Positions 8,235 through 16,883 are shown, counted from the stretch's first letter. The stretch: DNA of 64,000 bases from JADJDM01 sp044352985 (GCA_044352985.1 JBILCU010000010.1:61431-125430), one strand, 5' to 3'. The notes: generated by a model not told the origin, from the sequence alone. Numbers and translations are program-made.

Positions 8235-8438
8235 TTAATCTGCTATTTTTTTAGACTCAAATATGTTAAAGAATAAAACACCCATTAACATTCCATACAA
8301 AGTACTAATTATTGGACTTGATTTAATGGCACATGAACCGTTGGAACAACCTATGAAATAATAATACAAAAAACCAAAAGCACCTCCTATAAATGAACCA
8401 ATAAATATTAGTTTATTTTTTATCAACCACTTCTTCAT
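8235..8438 (-). CDS. Small membrane protein, DUF6132-like
   Basis: This 67-residue protein has two hydrophobic segments (about 9-28 and 43-60). Between them is a short cysteine-bearing loop, IGCSNGSCAI, followed by a small-residue glycine-containing helix. The arrangement resembles DUF6132, small Bacteroidota proteins of unknown function often found beside rhodanese and YgaP-like genes. It overlaps the preceding gene by 26 bp, implying translational coupling. The two loop cysteines would face one side of the inner membrane and could bind metal or accept sulfur; that is conjecture. Confidence 0.8.
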   Translation of the reverse strand: MKKWLIKNKLIFIGSFIGGAFGFLYYYFIGCSNGSCAIKSSPIISTLYGMLMGVLFFNIFESKKIAD

Positions 8439-8658
8439 ACTTTATGTCTTCGGTTTTTTGTTTTGAAGAATAATCTGAAGACATGTAACATGCGCCTGCA
8501 GCACAGCCAGATCCAAATAATGTTAGCCCGGTAAATAATGTTCCGATAGTAATGGATGTAGCATCTAACACTACCATGCCTTGAATAAAAACCATAAAGC
8601 CTAAAATCAATCTAACGATTCTAAATGCGTTCCAGTTTGTTGTTAAATTTTGTAACAT
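8413..8658 (-). CDS. YgaP-like transmembrane protein (DUF2892 type)
   Basis: From the chosen ATG (8658) this is an 81-residue protein beginning MLQNLTTNWNAFRIVRLILG. It has two transmembrane helices and a cysteine-rich end of the second helix, GSGCAAGACYMS. The layout matches the DUF2892 membrane module that forms the C-terminal half of E. coli YgaP. An ATG 24 bp further upstream would overlap the rhodanese gene by 20 bp, so the downstream start is preferred. The gene follows the exported rhodanese gene, so together they look like a split YgaP. Confidence 0.75.
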   Translation of the reverse strand: MLQNLTTNWNAFRIVRLILGFMVFIQGMVVLDATSITIGTLFTGLTLFGSGCAAGACYMSSDYSSKQKTEDIKYEEVVDKK

Positions 8659-8662
8659 GTTA

Positions 8663-9010
8663 TTAATTATTACATGTAACATTTTGCCAAGGGCCTAAAT
8701 TCTCTACCTCTTTTGAATAGCCTGCATGCAATAATTTTGCTTTTGCTATGCCCGCACGATTTCCACTTCTACAAACTAATACTACTTTATCGTAAGCCTT
8801 TAGTTCTTCTATTTTATTTTCAAACTCATCTAACGGGTAATTAACAGAACATGCTGCATGGCCATCCATTTGCCACTCTTCGGTGGTTCTTACATCTACA
8901 ATAATTTGTTTTTCGATTTTCATGATTTCTATTTTTTTAGTTTCTGATTTGCACATAGTGAAAAATATTGAAAATGGAGCAAGTATCAAAAGCAGTTTCT
9001 GTTTCTTCAT
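8663..9010 (-). CDS. Exported rhodanese, probable lipoprotein
   Basis: This 115-residue protein has an N-terminal hydrophobic segment ending FFTMC (Cys20), a plausible lipobox, so it is probably anchored on the periplasmic side. The rhodanese domain (about 33-112) has IIVDVRTTEEW and the active loop VCRSGNRAG with Cys80. It would transfer sulfane sulfur in the periplasm, as PspE does in enterobacteria. It lies 6 bp after the MBL/rhodanese fusion gene. The lipid anchor is inferred; a cleaved signal peptide is the alternative. Confidence 0.85.
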   Translation of the reverse strand: MKKQKLLLILAPFSIFFTMCKSETKKIEIMKIEKQIIVDVRTTEEWQMDGHAACSVNYPLDEFENKIEELKAYDKVVLVCRSGNRAGIAKAKLLHAGYSKEVENLGPWQNVTCNN

Positions 9011-9016
9011 TTAATA

Positions 9017-10429
9017 TTATTTCACAAGTTTACTTTGACAAACAAAGTTTGTTTTAGGAACTCCTGCATCCGCAATGGCTTTGAAACCACCCTCTATTTC
9101 CTTGAAGTTGTGAATTCCTCTTGCTTTAAGTATACTTGCTGCAATCATACTTCTGTAACCACCGGCGCAGTGTAAGTAAAAAGGCCTATCTGAGTCTATT
9201 TTATTAAACCAGTTATTAATTGCTGAAAGTGGTCTACTAAATGCTTCTTCAACATGCTCAGCAACATATTCGCTATCTCTTCTCACATCCAACACCAAAC
9301 TTTCGCCAATTTTTAATTCATTTTTTAATTGACTTGCTGTAATTCGATTTACTGTATCTATTTCTTTTCCGTCATTTATCCATGATTTTATACCTCCTTT
9401 TAAATATCCAATAACGTGATCAAACCCTACGCGAGCCAATCTCAATACACTTTCTTGCTCTTCACCTTCATTGGCAAGTAATAAAATCGGTTGCTTTACA
9501 TCAACTATTAATGCTCCAACCCAAGGAGCAAAATCACCATGCAACCCAATATTAATCGATTTTGGAATAAATCCTTTATGGAAATCCGTTGCATTTCTTA
9601 CATCTAAAATTAAAGCATCCGTTACATCGGCAGCAGCTTCAAATTCATTTGGATTTAAAGCCTTTAAACCTTTTTCAAGTATTGAATCAATACTATCAAT
9701 ACCTTTTTTATTCATTGCTACATTCATCCCAAAATACTCGGGTGGAGGTAACAACCCATCAGTTACAGCTTTTATAAAATCCTCTTTACTGGGTTGATTC
9801 AAAGCGTAATTAATTTTTTTTTGGTTTCCTAATGAATCTACAGTTTCCTTCATCATGTTTTTACCACACGCACTTCCTGCTCCATGTGCTGGATATACAG
9901 TAATCTCATCAGACAAGGGTAAAATTTTCGTGTAAAGTGATTCATAAAGCAGGCCTGCTAAATCTTCCTGAGTCATGGAAGTTGCTTTTTGAGCCAAATC
10001 AGGCCTTCCTACATCACCAAGGAATAACGTGTCACCACTAAACAAAGCATAATCCTTGCCATTTTCGTCTTTCAACAAAAAACAAGAACTTTCAAGTGTA
10101 TGTCCAGGCGTGTGAATTACCTTAATTGTAATTGCACCAATCTTAAACTCTTCGTTATCTTTCGCAATAATAGCATCAAATTCAGGCTTTGCAGTTGGCC
10201 CATAAACAATGGGAGCGCCTGTCTTATTACTTAAATCAAGATGTCCGGAAACAAAATCAGCATGAAAGTGTGTTTCAAAAACATACTTAATTTTCACTCC
10301 GTCTTTGGTTGCCCTATCAATGTACGGCTGTACTTCTCTTAGAGGATCAATAATTGCTCCTTCTCCATTAGAGGTGATGTAATATGCACCTTGTGCTAAA
10401 CAACCGGTATAAATCTGTTCTATTTTCAT
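9017..10429 (-). CDS. MBL-fold persulfide dioxygenase-like / rhodanese fusion
   Basis: From the ATG at 10429 this is 470 residues; an upstream in-frame extension would overlap the TauE gene and is rejected. The N-terminal metallo-beta-lactamase domain (about 1-240) has THFHADFVSGH (53-63), TPGHTLESS (107-115) and SGDTLFLGDVGRPDL (131-145), the ETHE1/persulfide dioxygenase pattern that binds one iron and oxidises glutathione- or low-molecular-weight-thiol persulfide to sulfite. Two rhodanese domains follow. The second has the active loop HCAGGYRS (Cys421), but the first has A-N-E-G-E-E where the cysteine loop should be and looks inactive. The next gene is a putative sulfite exporter, which fits the reaction. 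Confidence 0.9.
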   Translation of the reverse strand: MKIEQIYTGCLAQGAYYITSNGEGAIIDPLREVQPYIDRATKDGVKIKYVFETHFHADFVSGHLDLSNKTGAPIVYGPTAKPEFDAIIAKDNEEFKIGAITIKVIHTPGHTLESSCFLLKDENGKDYALFSGDTLFLGDVGRPDLAQKATSMTQEDLAGLLYESLYTKILPLSDEITVYPAHGAGSACGKNMMKETVDSLGNQKKINYALNQPSKEDFIKAVTDGLLPPPEYFGMNVAMNKKGIDSIDSILEKGLKALNPNEFEAAADVTDALILDVRNATDFHKGFIPKSINIGLHGDFAPWVGALIVDVKQPILLLANEGEEQESVLRLARVGFDHVIGYLKGGIKSWINDGKEIDTVNRITASQLKNELKIGESLVLDVRRDSEYVAEHVEEAFSRPLSAINNWFNKIDSDRPFYLHCAGGYRSMIAASILKARGIHNFKEIEGGFKAIADAGVPKTNFVCQSKLVK

Positions 10430-10449
10430 TTTGTATAGTTTTTTATTAT

Positions 10450-11250
10450 TTATTTTAAAAACGTTTCTTTTACTATTATGTAAATACCCATTACAAGTAC
10501 AAACCACCCAAACATTGGCTTTAATTTTGCACCATCAATTTTTTTAGAAAGGAATATTCCAATGAAAATTCCCAAGGTAGCAACAAGCGAAACAATCGAT
10601 AATAGTGGCCAATCAATCAATGTCTCATTACTCTCTCCAAAAAAACCAATCAATGATTTTGCCGCGATAATTACTAGTGAAGTACCAACAGCTTCTTTCA
10701 TCGGCAACTTAGATAAGAGCACTAAAGCAGGTATAATAAGGAAACCACCACCTGCTCCAACTAATCCGGTTATAAGTCCAACAATTAACCCTTCAAGAAG
10801 AATCATCGAATAATTAAATTTTTGTTGCCCTTCTTTTATGCTACCGTTTTTCTTTTTATCTTTTTTAATCATACTAAATGAGGCTGCAATCATTAAAACA
10901 GCAAATAATAAAAGCATTAACATGCTTTTCGTTACAACAAAATTTCCAACTGTAAATACTTCTTTAGGGATAGCTGGAACAATATATGCACGAGTAAAAA
11001 ATACTGATATAATAGAAGGCAGACCAAAAACAATAGCTGTTTTGATATTAACTAATCCTTTTTTAAAATATGCAACAGAACCTATTGCGGCTGTGAAACC
11101 AACGATAAAAAGTGAATAGGCAGTTGCTGATACAGCATCAACAGTAAAAAGATATACTAATACAGGTACAGTTAAAATACTTCCACCACTTCCAATTAAT
11201 CCAAGTGAAATTCCAATGAGAACAGAAGCAATATATCCAATAATTTCCAT
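10450..11250 (-). CDS. TauE/SafE family sulfite/organosulfonate exporter
   Basis: The 266-residue protein has two repeated bundles, each with the family glycine motif: GISLGLIGSGGSILTVPVL near residue 13 and GLITGLVGAGGGFLIIPAL near 158. About eight membrane helices are present. TauE/SafE proteins are proposed to export sulfite, sulfonates or related anions. As the first gene of the island, 20 bp ahead of the persulfide dioxygenase fusion, it could remove the sulfite that enzyme makes. The ATG at 11250 has a promoter and operator-like site about 25-70 bp upstream. Confidence 0.92.
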   Translation of the reverse strand: MEIIGYIASVLIGISLGLIGSGGSILTVPVLVYLFTVDAVSATAYSLFIVGFTAAIGSVAYFKKGLVNIKTAIVFGLPSIISVFFTRAYIVPAIPKEVFTVGNFVVTKSMLMLLLFAVLMIAASFSMIKKDKKKNGSIKEGQQKFNYSMILLEGLIVGLITGLVGAGGGFLIIPALVLLSKLPMKEAVGTSLVIIAAKSLIGFFGESNETLIDWPLLSIVSLVATLGIFIGIFLSKKIDGAKLKPMFGWFVLVMGIYIIVKETFLK

Positions 11251-11273
11251 GTCTTAGTTTTAATTTACTTCGA

Positions 11274-11319
11274 CAAAGATCTATTGTCAATACTTAATTA
11301 ACGGTTACATTTGTTACAT
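11274..11319 (-). promoter_or_regulatory. Promoter region and operator-like palindrome upstream of the tauE-like gene
   Basis: Plus-strand 11304-11319 reads GTTACATTTGTTACAT, with core GTTACA-TT-TGTTAC (five of six pairs as an inverted repeat). It is nearly identical to the site at 6468-6483. Twenty bases downstream on the minus strand is TAGATCTTTG, a -7-like element with two extra bases compared with TAnnTTTG. The start codon is 53 bp from the palindrome, against 44 bp at the rhodanese promoter. The remaining gap up to 11458 shows nothing convincing. Confidence 0.5.
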
Positions 11320-11458
11320 ATCATTCTAAAGGAAACATTTCCAAAAAACCTTGTAATGAAAAATTAAAAAAATTGCATGAAGAATATAAAACAAGAAATT
11401 ATTAAGGAGATAGAAATTAAAGCAAATGATGATTTTACAACAAAATAATAAGACCAAC

Positions 11459-12331
11459 TTAACTAATTAACAACAGTAAAAAAACAAAAGGTAGTACATA
11501 GATTAAACTATCGAAACGATCTAATATGCCTCCGTGGCCTGGCATCACATTTCCTGAATCTTTAACACCAACACTTCGTTTTAACATGGATTCGATTAAA
11601 TCTCCAATTGTTCCAAAAACGGCAACAATACATCCTATCATCACCCAGTTTGAAAATGATAAAACACCAAACCATTGGTGAAAAAAAGATGAAAATAAAA
11701 CCGTTAGTAATGCCCCACCAACAGTTCCCTCCCAGGTTTTACCAGGAGAAATGCGTTCATACATTTTATGTTTACCTATAAAACTTCCTACTAAATAGGC
11801 AAACGTATCATTCGACCATATCAACAAAAACAAACCAAAAACAATGTGTGACTCGTAATGTTTTGCACCAAAAGATAATAAAGAAAGTGCATCTGGACAT
11901 GCAATAAAATGAAACAAACAAAATGGGAGAATTGCATACAGTACTCCGAAAAAGGTTACTGCACTGTTTTCAAAAGGTTTTTCTTTGTTTCTAAATAATT
12001 CAACTGCAGAAACAATAAATATAAGTACCAATGAAAGAAATAAGAGAAGCATTAAAACTGAACCTTTAACATCAATAATTTCCAATTCATCAGCGCACCA
12101 TAAAAAAGAAAACAAATACCATAATATACCAATTGAAAAACCAATCGTTCTGTTTGGTGACAATTGTTTTATTTCCATGAGCTTATAAAACTCATGCAAT
12201 GCCCAAAGTGATACAATAAAAAACAATACAGAAAAAGTTAGGTATCCTAATAAAATAGACGATAATAAAACGATAGCAAAAACTACTGCGCTAAGCGTTC
12301 GGGTGATGAATTTTTTTTTGTCGAGTGCCAT
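11459..12331 (-). CDS. cdsA: Phosphatidate cytidylyltransferase
   Basis: The 290-residue inner-membrane protein has about seven to eight hydrophobic helices and the CDS family signature near the C-terminus. SMLKRSVGVKDSG leads into MPGHGGILDRFDS (about 250-276), preceded by SPGKTWEGTVGG. CdsA makes CDP-diacylglycerol from phosphatidic acid and CTP, the precursor of phosphatidylethanolamine and other phospholipids. It starts with ATG, and the upstream gene's stop codon is immediately adjacent. Confidence 0.96.
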   Translation of the reverse strand: MALDKKKFITRTLSAVVFAIVLLSSILLGYLTFSVLFFIVSLWALHEFYKLMEIKQLSPNRTIGFSIGILWYLFSFLWCADELEIIDVKGSVLMLLLFLSLVLIFIVSAVELFRNKEKPFENSAVTFFGVLYAILPFCLFHFIACPDALSLLSFGAKHYESHIVFGLFLLIWSNDTFAYLVGSFIGKHKMYERISPGKTWEGTVGGALLTVLFSSFFHQWFGVLSFSNWVMIGCIVAVFGTIGDLIESMLKRSVGVKDSGNVMPGHGGILDRFDSLIYVLPFVFLLLLIS

Positions 12332-13210
12332 TTAAAATGCGATTCCAAGATTTAAACCAAATGCAACACGAAATATAAATGCTGCACTTTTATTTTCAAC
12401 TGAACTATTTATTTCTGAAGGCTTAATGAATCGATTAATTCCTGTTGCAAAATAAGTTTGTAAAACACAATTTTTAATTGGCCGATATGCTATGCCGCTT
12501 TTAATATTGAATGTTTGAAAATAATCTGAATAATTAGTTGTTATGGTTTGATTTAAGTAAGGTGAAGGATAGTATGCCCCGGTATAAACTAATTTAGAGT
12601 AAGTAACTTTTGAAAATGAATTCCCAAAATCGGCACCAAAACCAATCCAATAAGTGATTTTTTTATGCGCATAAGGATATACTTTCAATTGAAAGCCAAA
12701 ATAGTTTTTTTTATAATAAAAGGCATCGTAGTTTGGTACTGGATTTACTTTTACTTCCTTTCTTGTATATGTAGAACTGCTGTATTCACTTTCAAATCCA
12801 TAGTTATAGTATAACTCAACGCCAATTGTTCTTTTTGGGAATATATATTCAACAACCGGCTGAAAATGTTTAATCATTAATTGTGCAGCATCTATACTGA
12901 TAATAATTGGCGCAAAATCTTTTTTCTTAATCACACCAAATTCAGGATCTTTTACACAATTATCGTAACCTACCTCTTTCATTTCTATACACCCACTTCT
13001 TAATGATATTCTTTCAATCATTTTCTTTTTAATTACAATAGTTGGTCCTGTTGAATCTCTTGGGTTTTTATACTTAATTGTACCATCAGAAACTTCTTTA
13101 ATAATTGCAGAAATTTTATTTCCATTTATTAGATGAATGGTATCGAACTGAGCAATTGATTTAAAACATGTCAATAATAATAAAAGGGCAAGTAGTGTTA
13201 ATTTTCGCAT
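12332..13210 (-). CDS. Secreted outer-membrane beta-barrel-like protein
   Basis: This 292-residue protein has a clear signal peptide (hydrophobic leucines, cleavage near SIAQ, residue 21). A short domain of about 50 residues follows, with the pattern HLINGNKISAIIKEVSDGTI. The rest is a barrel-like region rich in alternating aromatic strands and ends in FGLNLGIAF. I do not recognise a named family. It is packed directly between the ABCG-type transporter and cdsA genes with no spacing on either side, so the three are probably one transcript. Confidence 0.7.
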   Translation of the reverse strand: MRKLTLLALLLLLTCFKSIAQFDTIHLINGNKISAIIKEVSDGTIKYKNPRDSTGPTIVIKKKMIERISLRSGCIEMKEVGYDNCVKDPEFGVIKKKDFAPIIISIDAAQLMIKHFQPVVEYIFPKRTIGVELYYNYGFESEYSSSTYTRKEVKVNPVPNYDAFYYKKNYFGFQLKVYPYAHKKITYWIGFGADFGNSFSKVTYSKLVYTGAYYPSPYLNQTITTNYSDYFQTFNIKSGIAYRPIKNCVLQTYFATGINRFIKPSEINSSVENKSAAFIFRVAFGLNLGIAF

Positions 13211-16200
13211 TTACTTTTTTGTTTTCTTAAATGGAATTTTTCCGAAAATTAAACCTAATAGATCGAGCAGTTTTTTTAAAACATCAAAATACAAGGTTAA
13301 CATTAATGTAAGCGACATGAACCAAACTACAAAAATATTAAACCAAAAGGTTGGAATTAAAATACCAAACATTTTTTTATTAGGCGCTAAAAAATGAGCG
13401 CGACCAAAATTATTTGAAGGATTGAGGTAAACAGGATCAACGCGCTGAATCAATTCACCGTCTTTTTCAAGGCATTTTGGACCAAGATCGTTAGAGTTCT
13501 GCATCATTTGAGTTAATGCCTCATTTTCGTAATCGTTTCTTAATTGGTTAAACTGTTGTTTTTTTTCTTCGGAAAGATTTTGATAAATTTTATCTTTCTC
13601 TGCTCTTGCTTTATTGTTTCTGGCAATGTAATAATTAGCATAAGTTTCGCCAAGATAAACCTCAATCTCTTCAATTACTTTTTGATTAATATTTTCGGGT
13701 TGTAATTTTTCGGCTAGTGGAAAATAAAGTTGCTTGTGCAGTTTCCCTTCTTTAATCAATTCATTTTTTACTAAGATTATATCAGCAGCTAACTGAACTT
13801 TTTTATCCGATAAATTTAATTCATTTTCAATCTTGCTTAATTTTTTTTCAATCTCGTCTTTCCAGTAATTGTTTTTGTATTGCGCTTCGGATATTGCTTT
13901 TTCGAATTTATAAAAAGGTTTGAAATAGGCATTTGATTTAAACTGGTTTACAGCAAGTGCTTCATAGGACCATCGCGAAGTCATCATTTCACCAACAATT
14001 GGTACGCCACCTTGTTTAGCAAGTGCTGGATTTAATTTATCAAACTTTACTATAACACCACTTAATAACAATTGAGGAATAATTAAAAATGGTATTAAAA
14101 TATAAATAGTAACGGCGCTATTAAAACTGGCTGAAATATTTAAACCCAACATGTTGGCAAAGCATGATGTAGTAAATAATACCAACCAGTAATCGAGCCA
14201 CATGCCTTTAATTCCCATTACACTATTACCAACTAAAACAAACAACAGAGTTTGAATAGCTGAAAGTGTAAACATGATGGCAATTTTAGAAATCAAATAA
14301 CTGCTTCTACTTAAATTTAAAAACGATTCGCGTTTTAAAATTTTACGATCTTTAATGATTTCTTCTGCAGCAACTGTTAATCCAATAAATAAAGCAACCA
14401 CCACACTCATGAACATGTAAGCCGGCATATTTTCATTTTCCCTGAAAACATAACCTACATTATCTTCTTCATCGGTATTAAAATAACGAACAAGGTAGGC
14501 CAAAACAAAAGCAAGCACAGGTGCCTCCAATAAACCAATAGCCATGTATTGGGAATTGGTTAATTTTGATTTTATGTCTCTGACCATAAAAATCAAAAAT
14601 TGTTTGATGCGGCCAGGAATACTGAATGTGCTTTGAGGAATATTATTTTGTTCCTCAATTGGTTCCAGTTTTTTTTCTATCTGATCAATGTAGTGCGTAT
14701 TCCATTCTGTTGGCTTAAACTTACGTATGTTGGTTTGATTGCCATATTCATCAACCACTTTTGTTTCAATGATGTTGAATATCAATTCGGGGTTAACATT
14801 TCCGCAACTAATACATTCGCTTTCTTCAGAATTTACATGGTAAACCAATCGTTTAAAATAGATAACTGCATCAACTGGATTACCGTAATAAACAGGATAC
14901 CCGCCAACATCCAGTATCATCAGTTTATCAAACATTTTAAAGATTTCGGAAGAAGGTTGATGAATTACAACAAAAACCAACTTGCCTTTTAATGCAAGTT
15001 CTTTGAGCAAATCCATAATGTTTTCTGAATCGCGAGATGATAAACCGGATGTAGGCTCATCAACAAATAAAACCGCAGGCTCACGAATTAATTCTAATCC
15101 GATATTTAAGCGTTTGCGTTGCCCGCCTGAAATGGTTTTTTCCAGGGGAGAACCAACTTTCAAATCCTTGGTATGTTCAAGCCCTAAATCGGTTAAGGTG
15201 CGCATTACCATTTGGGCAATTTGTTCGTCGGAGTATTTACCAAAACACAGTTTAGCATTGTAAAATAAGTTTTGGTAAACCGTTAATTCTTCAATTAATA
15301 AATCATCTTGAGAAACATGGCCAATGATACCTTCAATTTTCTTTTTCTCAGTATGGATATTAATCCCATTAATATAAACACCCCCACCGGAAGGTTTTTC
15401 TTGACCATTTAATACATTTAACAAGGTAGATTTTCCGGCACCCGAACCGCCCATGATACCGATTAATTTACCGCTCTCTTCAGCAACATTGATGTTTCTT
15501 AAGCCAAGCTTTCCTGATTTAAATTTAAATTCGAGGTCTTTGGCAACAAAAGAAATTTTTGAATGAGAACTATCCGCAAGAAAACGTGAAATAATATCGC
15601 TGTAATAAATAGGCTTTACTTTTGTGCTTCTAAGTGAAGATCCAGGCGTAAGAATGTAAATTCTATCTCTTACAATTGCCTGACCATTAAGCATTAATTC
15701 TTGATTGCCCAGCATTTTTAAAATGTACATCCCTACACTTTTTATGCTTAGTACCCAAACCTCAACTTCGTTTAAAAACTGGCTGCATTGAATTTGTTTA
15801 ATTTCCTGTTTTCCAAAGCCGGTATCATTATTTATGACCAATAAATGTGGGGCATCAGGAAAAAACTCTATTTTATCGTCGATAAATGACTTGATATTAG
15901 CAAACTCTTCTGCATCTATATTAAATGTTTCGGCAACCGTTTTAATAAATTCAATTTCCTGTTCACTAATATCAGCTGATGATTTAACGAATTCGATTAA
16001 ACGAACAAGAACAATAATTTTTTGATCTTGCTGTAGCTCTTTGTTGATCTCTGTACATATTTTTAAAACCTTAACCGAGTTTACAGATGTACGTTTTTCT
16101 GTGCCATCTTTTCGTTTCGAAACCTGATGAAATGTCTCTAAATAATCATCAAACAAGGAAAGATACACATCAACCAATTCCTGGTTTAATTGTTTCTTTA

Positions 16201-16300
16201 AAAATGCCTGCACTATGTTTCGTCCTGTATTGGTTACGCCATCAACATTTGCAATAATGGCAAACAATTGCATGAGGGCCCGAAGTATATTTTCACTCAT
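13211..16300 (-). CDS. ABCG-type transporter, ATPase and permease fused, with N-terminal TerB-like domain
   Basis: This is a 1029-residue half-transporter. Residues 1-145 are helical and resemble TerB-like domains (VDGVTNTGRNIVQAFL; ADISEQEIEFIK). About 150-240 forms a linker with possible FHA-like character. The ATPase has Walker A GGSGAGKS (284-291), signature SGGQRKR (391-397) and Walker B VLFVDEP (410-416). A membrane region (about 580-790) and a long helical insert precede a C-terminal membrane end. ABCG proteins move lipids or hydrophobic compounds; the substrate is unknown. The architecture is widespread in Bacteroidota. Confidence 0.9.
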   Translation of the reverse strand: MSENILRALMQLFAIIANVDGVTNTGRNIVQAFLKKQLNQELVDVYLSLFDDYLETFHQVSKRKDGTEKRTSVNSVKVLKICTEINKELQQDQKIIVLVRLIEFVKSSADISEQEIEFIKTVAETFNIDAEEFANIKSFIDDKIEFFPDAPHLLVINNDTGFGKQEIKQIQCSQFLNEVEVWVLSIKSVGMYILKMLGNQELMLNGQAIVRDRIYILTPGSSLRSTKVKPIYYSDIISRFLADSSHSKISFVAKDLEFKFKSGKLGLRNINVAEESGKLIGIMGGSGAGKSTLLNVLNGQEKPSGGGVYINGINIHTEKKKIEGIIGHVSQDDLLIEELTVYQNLFYNAKLCFGKYSDEQIAQMVMRTLTDLGLEHTKDLKVGSPLEKTISGGQRKRLNIGLELIREPAVLFVDEPTSGLSSRDSENIMDLLKELALKGKLVFVVIHQPSSEIFKMFDKLMILDVGGYPVYYGNPVDAVIYFKRLVYHVNSEESECISCGNVNPELIFNIIETKVVDEYGNQTNIRKFKPTEWNTHYIDQIEKKLEPIEEQNNIPQSTFSIPGRIKQFLIFMVRDIKSKLTNSQYMAIGLLEAPVLAFVLAYLVRYFNTDEEDNVGYVFRENENMPAYMFMSVVVALFIGLTVAAEEIIKDRKILKRESFLNLSRSSYLISKIAIMFTLSAIQTLLFVLVGNSVMGIKGMWLDYWLVLFTTSCFANMLGLNISASFNSAVTIYILIPFLIIPQLLLSGVIVKFDKLNPALAKQGGVPIVGEMMTSRWSYEALAVNQFKSNAYFKPFYKFEKAISEAQYKNNYWKDEIEKKLSKIENELNLSDKKVQLAADIILVKNELIKEGKLHKQLYFPLAEKLQPENINQKVIEEIEVYLGETYANYYIARNNKARAEKDKIYQNLSEEKKQQFNQLRNDYENEALTQMMQNSNDLGPKCLEKDGELIQRVDPVYLNPSNNFGRAHFLAPNKKMFGILIPTFWFNIFVVWFMSLTLMLTLYFDVLKKLLDLLGLIFGKIPFKKTKK

Positions 16301-16418
16301 AACTTAGTGTAATGTGTAAATTATTGGCAATATACTAAATTAAATAAAATCGGAATGATGAGAATACCAAAGTGAAAAGATAAACATAAAGTGTTTTTAT
16401 TTTTTACATTTATGGTGA

Positions 16419-16883
16419 ATGAATGACAAAACAAATAACAAACCTGATTTAAATTCTACCTTTCTATCAACTATCCGAGTAGAAAAAGCCAACGAAAATG
16501 ATTTTGAAACCATTAAATTTCTTATTCAACAATTTGAGCTTGACAATAGAAACTTGGAGTTAAACCAATTTTTGGTAGCAAAACAAAATAATTTACTGCT
16601 AGGCTTTGGGAGAATTAGAAAACACAATGGGTGTGATGAATTTTGTTCACTAGGAGTAATTGAAGAAAAACGATTTCATGGTATTGCAAAGTTGCTAGTA
16701 GAAGCGCGAATTGAAATAGCAACACAGCCTATATATTTAGTTTGCATTCAACCTAAATACTTTGAAAAGTTAGGATTTGTAGTGGTTAATGACTATCCGT
16801 CAGAAATGGAAGACAAATTAAACTATTGCACAAAAGAATTAGTAGTGCCGGAAAATTACGTAGTGATGCATTATAAAAACTAA
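16419..16883 (+). CDS. GNAT family N-acetyltransferase
   Basis: This 154-residue protein has GNAT elements. There is a beta-alpha start (TIRVEKANENDFETIKFLI), a central LGFGRIRKH strand, then LGVIEEKRFHGIAKLLVEA, where R-x-x-G-I-A forms the acetyl-CoA pyrophosphate loop, and YFEKLGFVVV near the end. The acceptor substrate cannot be told; the pattern resembles ArgA/RimI-like small acetyltransferases. Its last codons (NYVVMH) are duplicated 92 bp downstream around a hairpin, so the C-terminus may have been altered. It starts with ATG on the plus strand between minus-strand neighbours. Confidence 0.85.
   Translation: MNDKTNNKPDLNSTFLSTIRVEKANENDFETIKFLIQQFELDNRNLELNQFLVAKQNNLLLGFGRIRKHNGCDEFCSLGVIEEKRFHGIAKLLVEARIEIATQPIYLVCIQPKYFEKLGFVVVNDYPSEMEDKLNYCTKELVVPENYVVMHYKN

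Noticed and set aside
8653..8679. Two small palindromes TAACATGTTA and TTACATGTAA beside the rhodanese stop codon
   Set aside because: They lack the two-base spacing of the GTTACA motif and partly overlap coding sequence; probably coincidence in AT-rich DNA.
11377..11448. 23-codon plus-strand frame (MKNIKQEIIK...) in the gap upstream of the tauE-like gene
   Set aside because: Too short, no family pattern, and it overlaps the upstream control region of the minus-strand gene; could be a real micro-ORF but nothing supports it.
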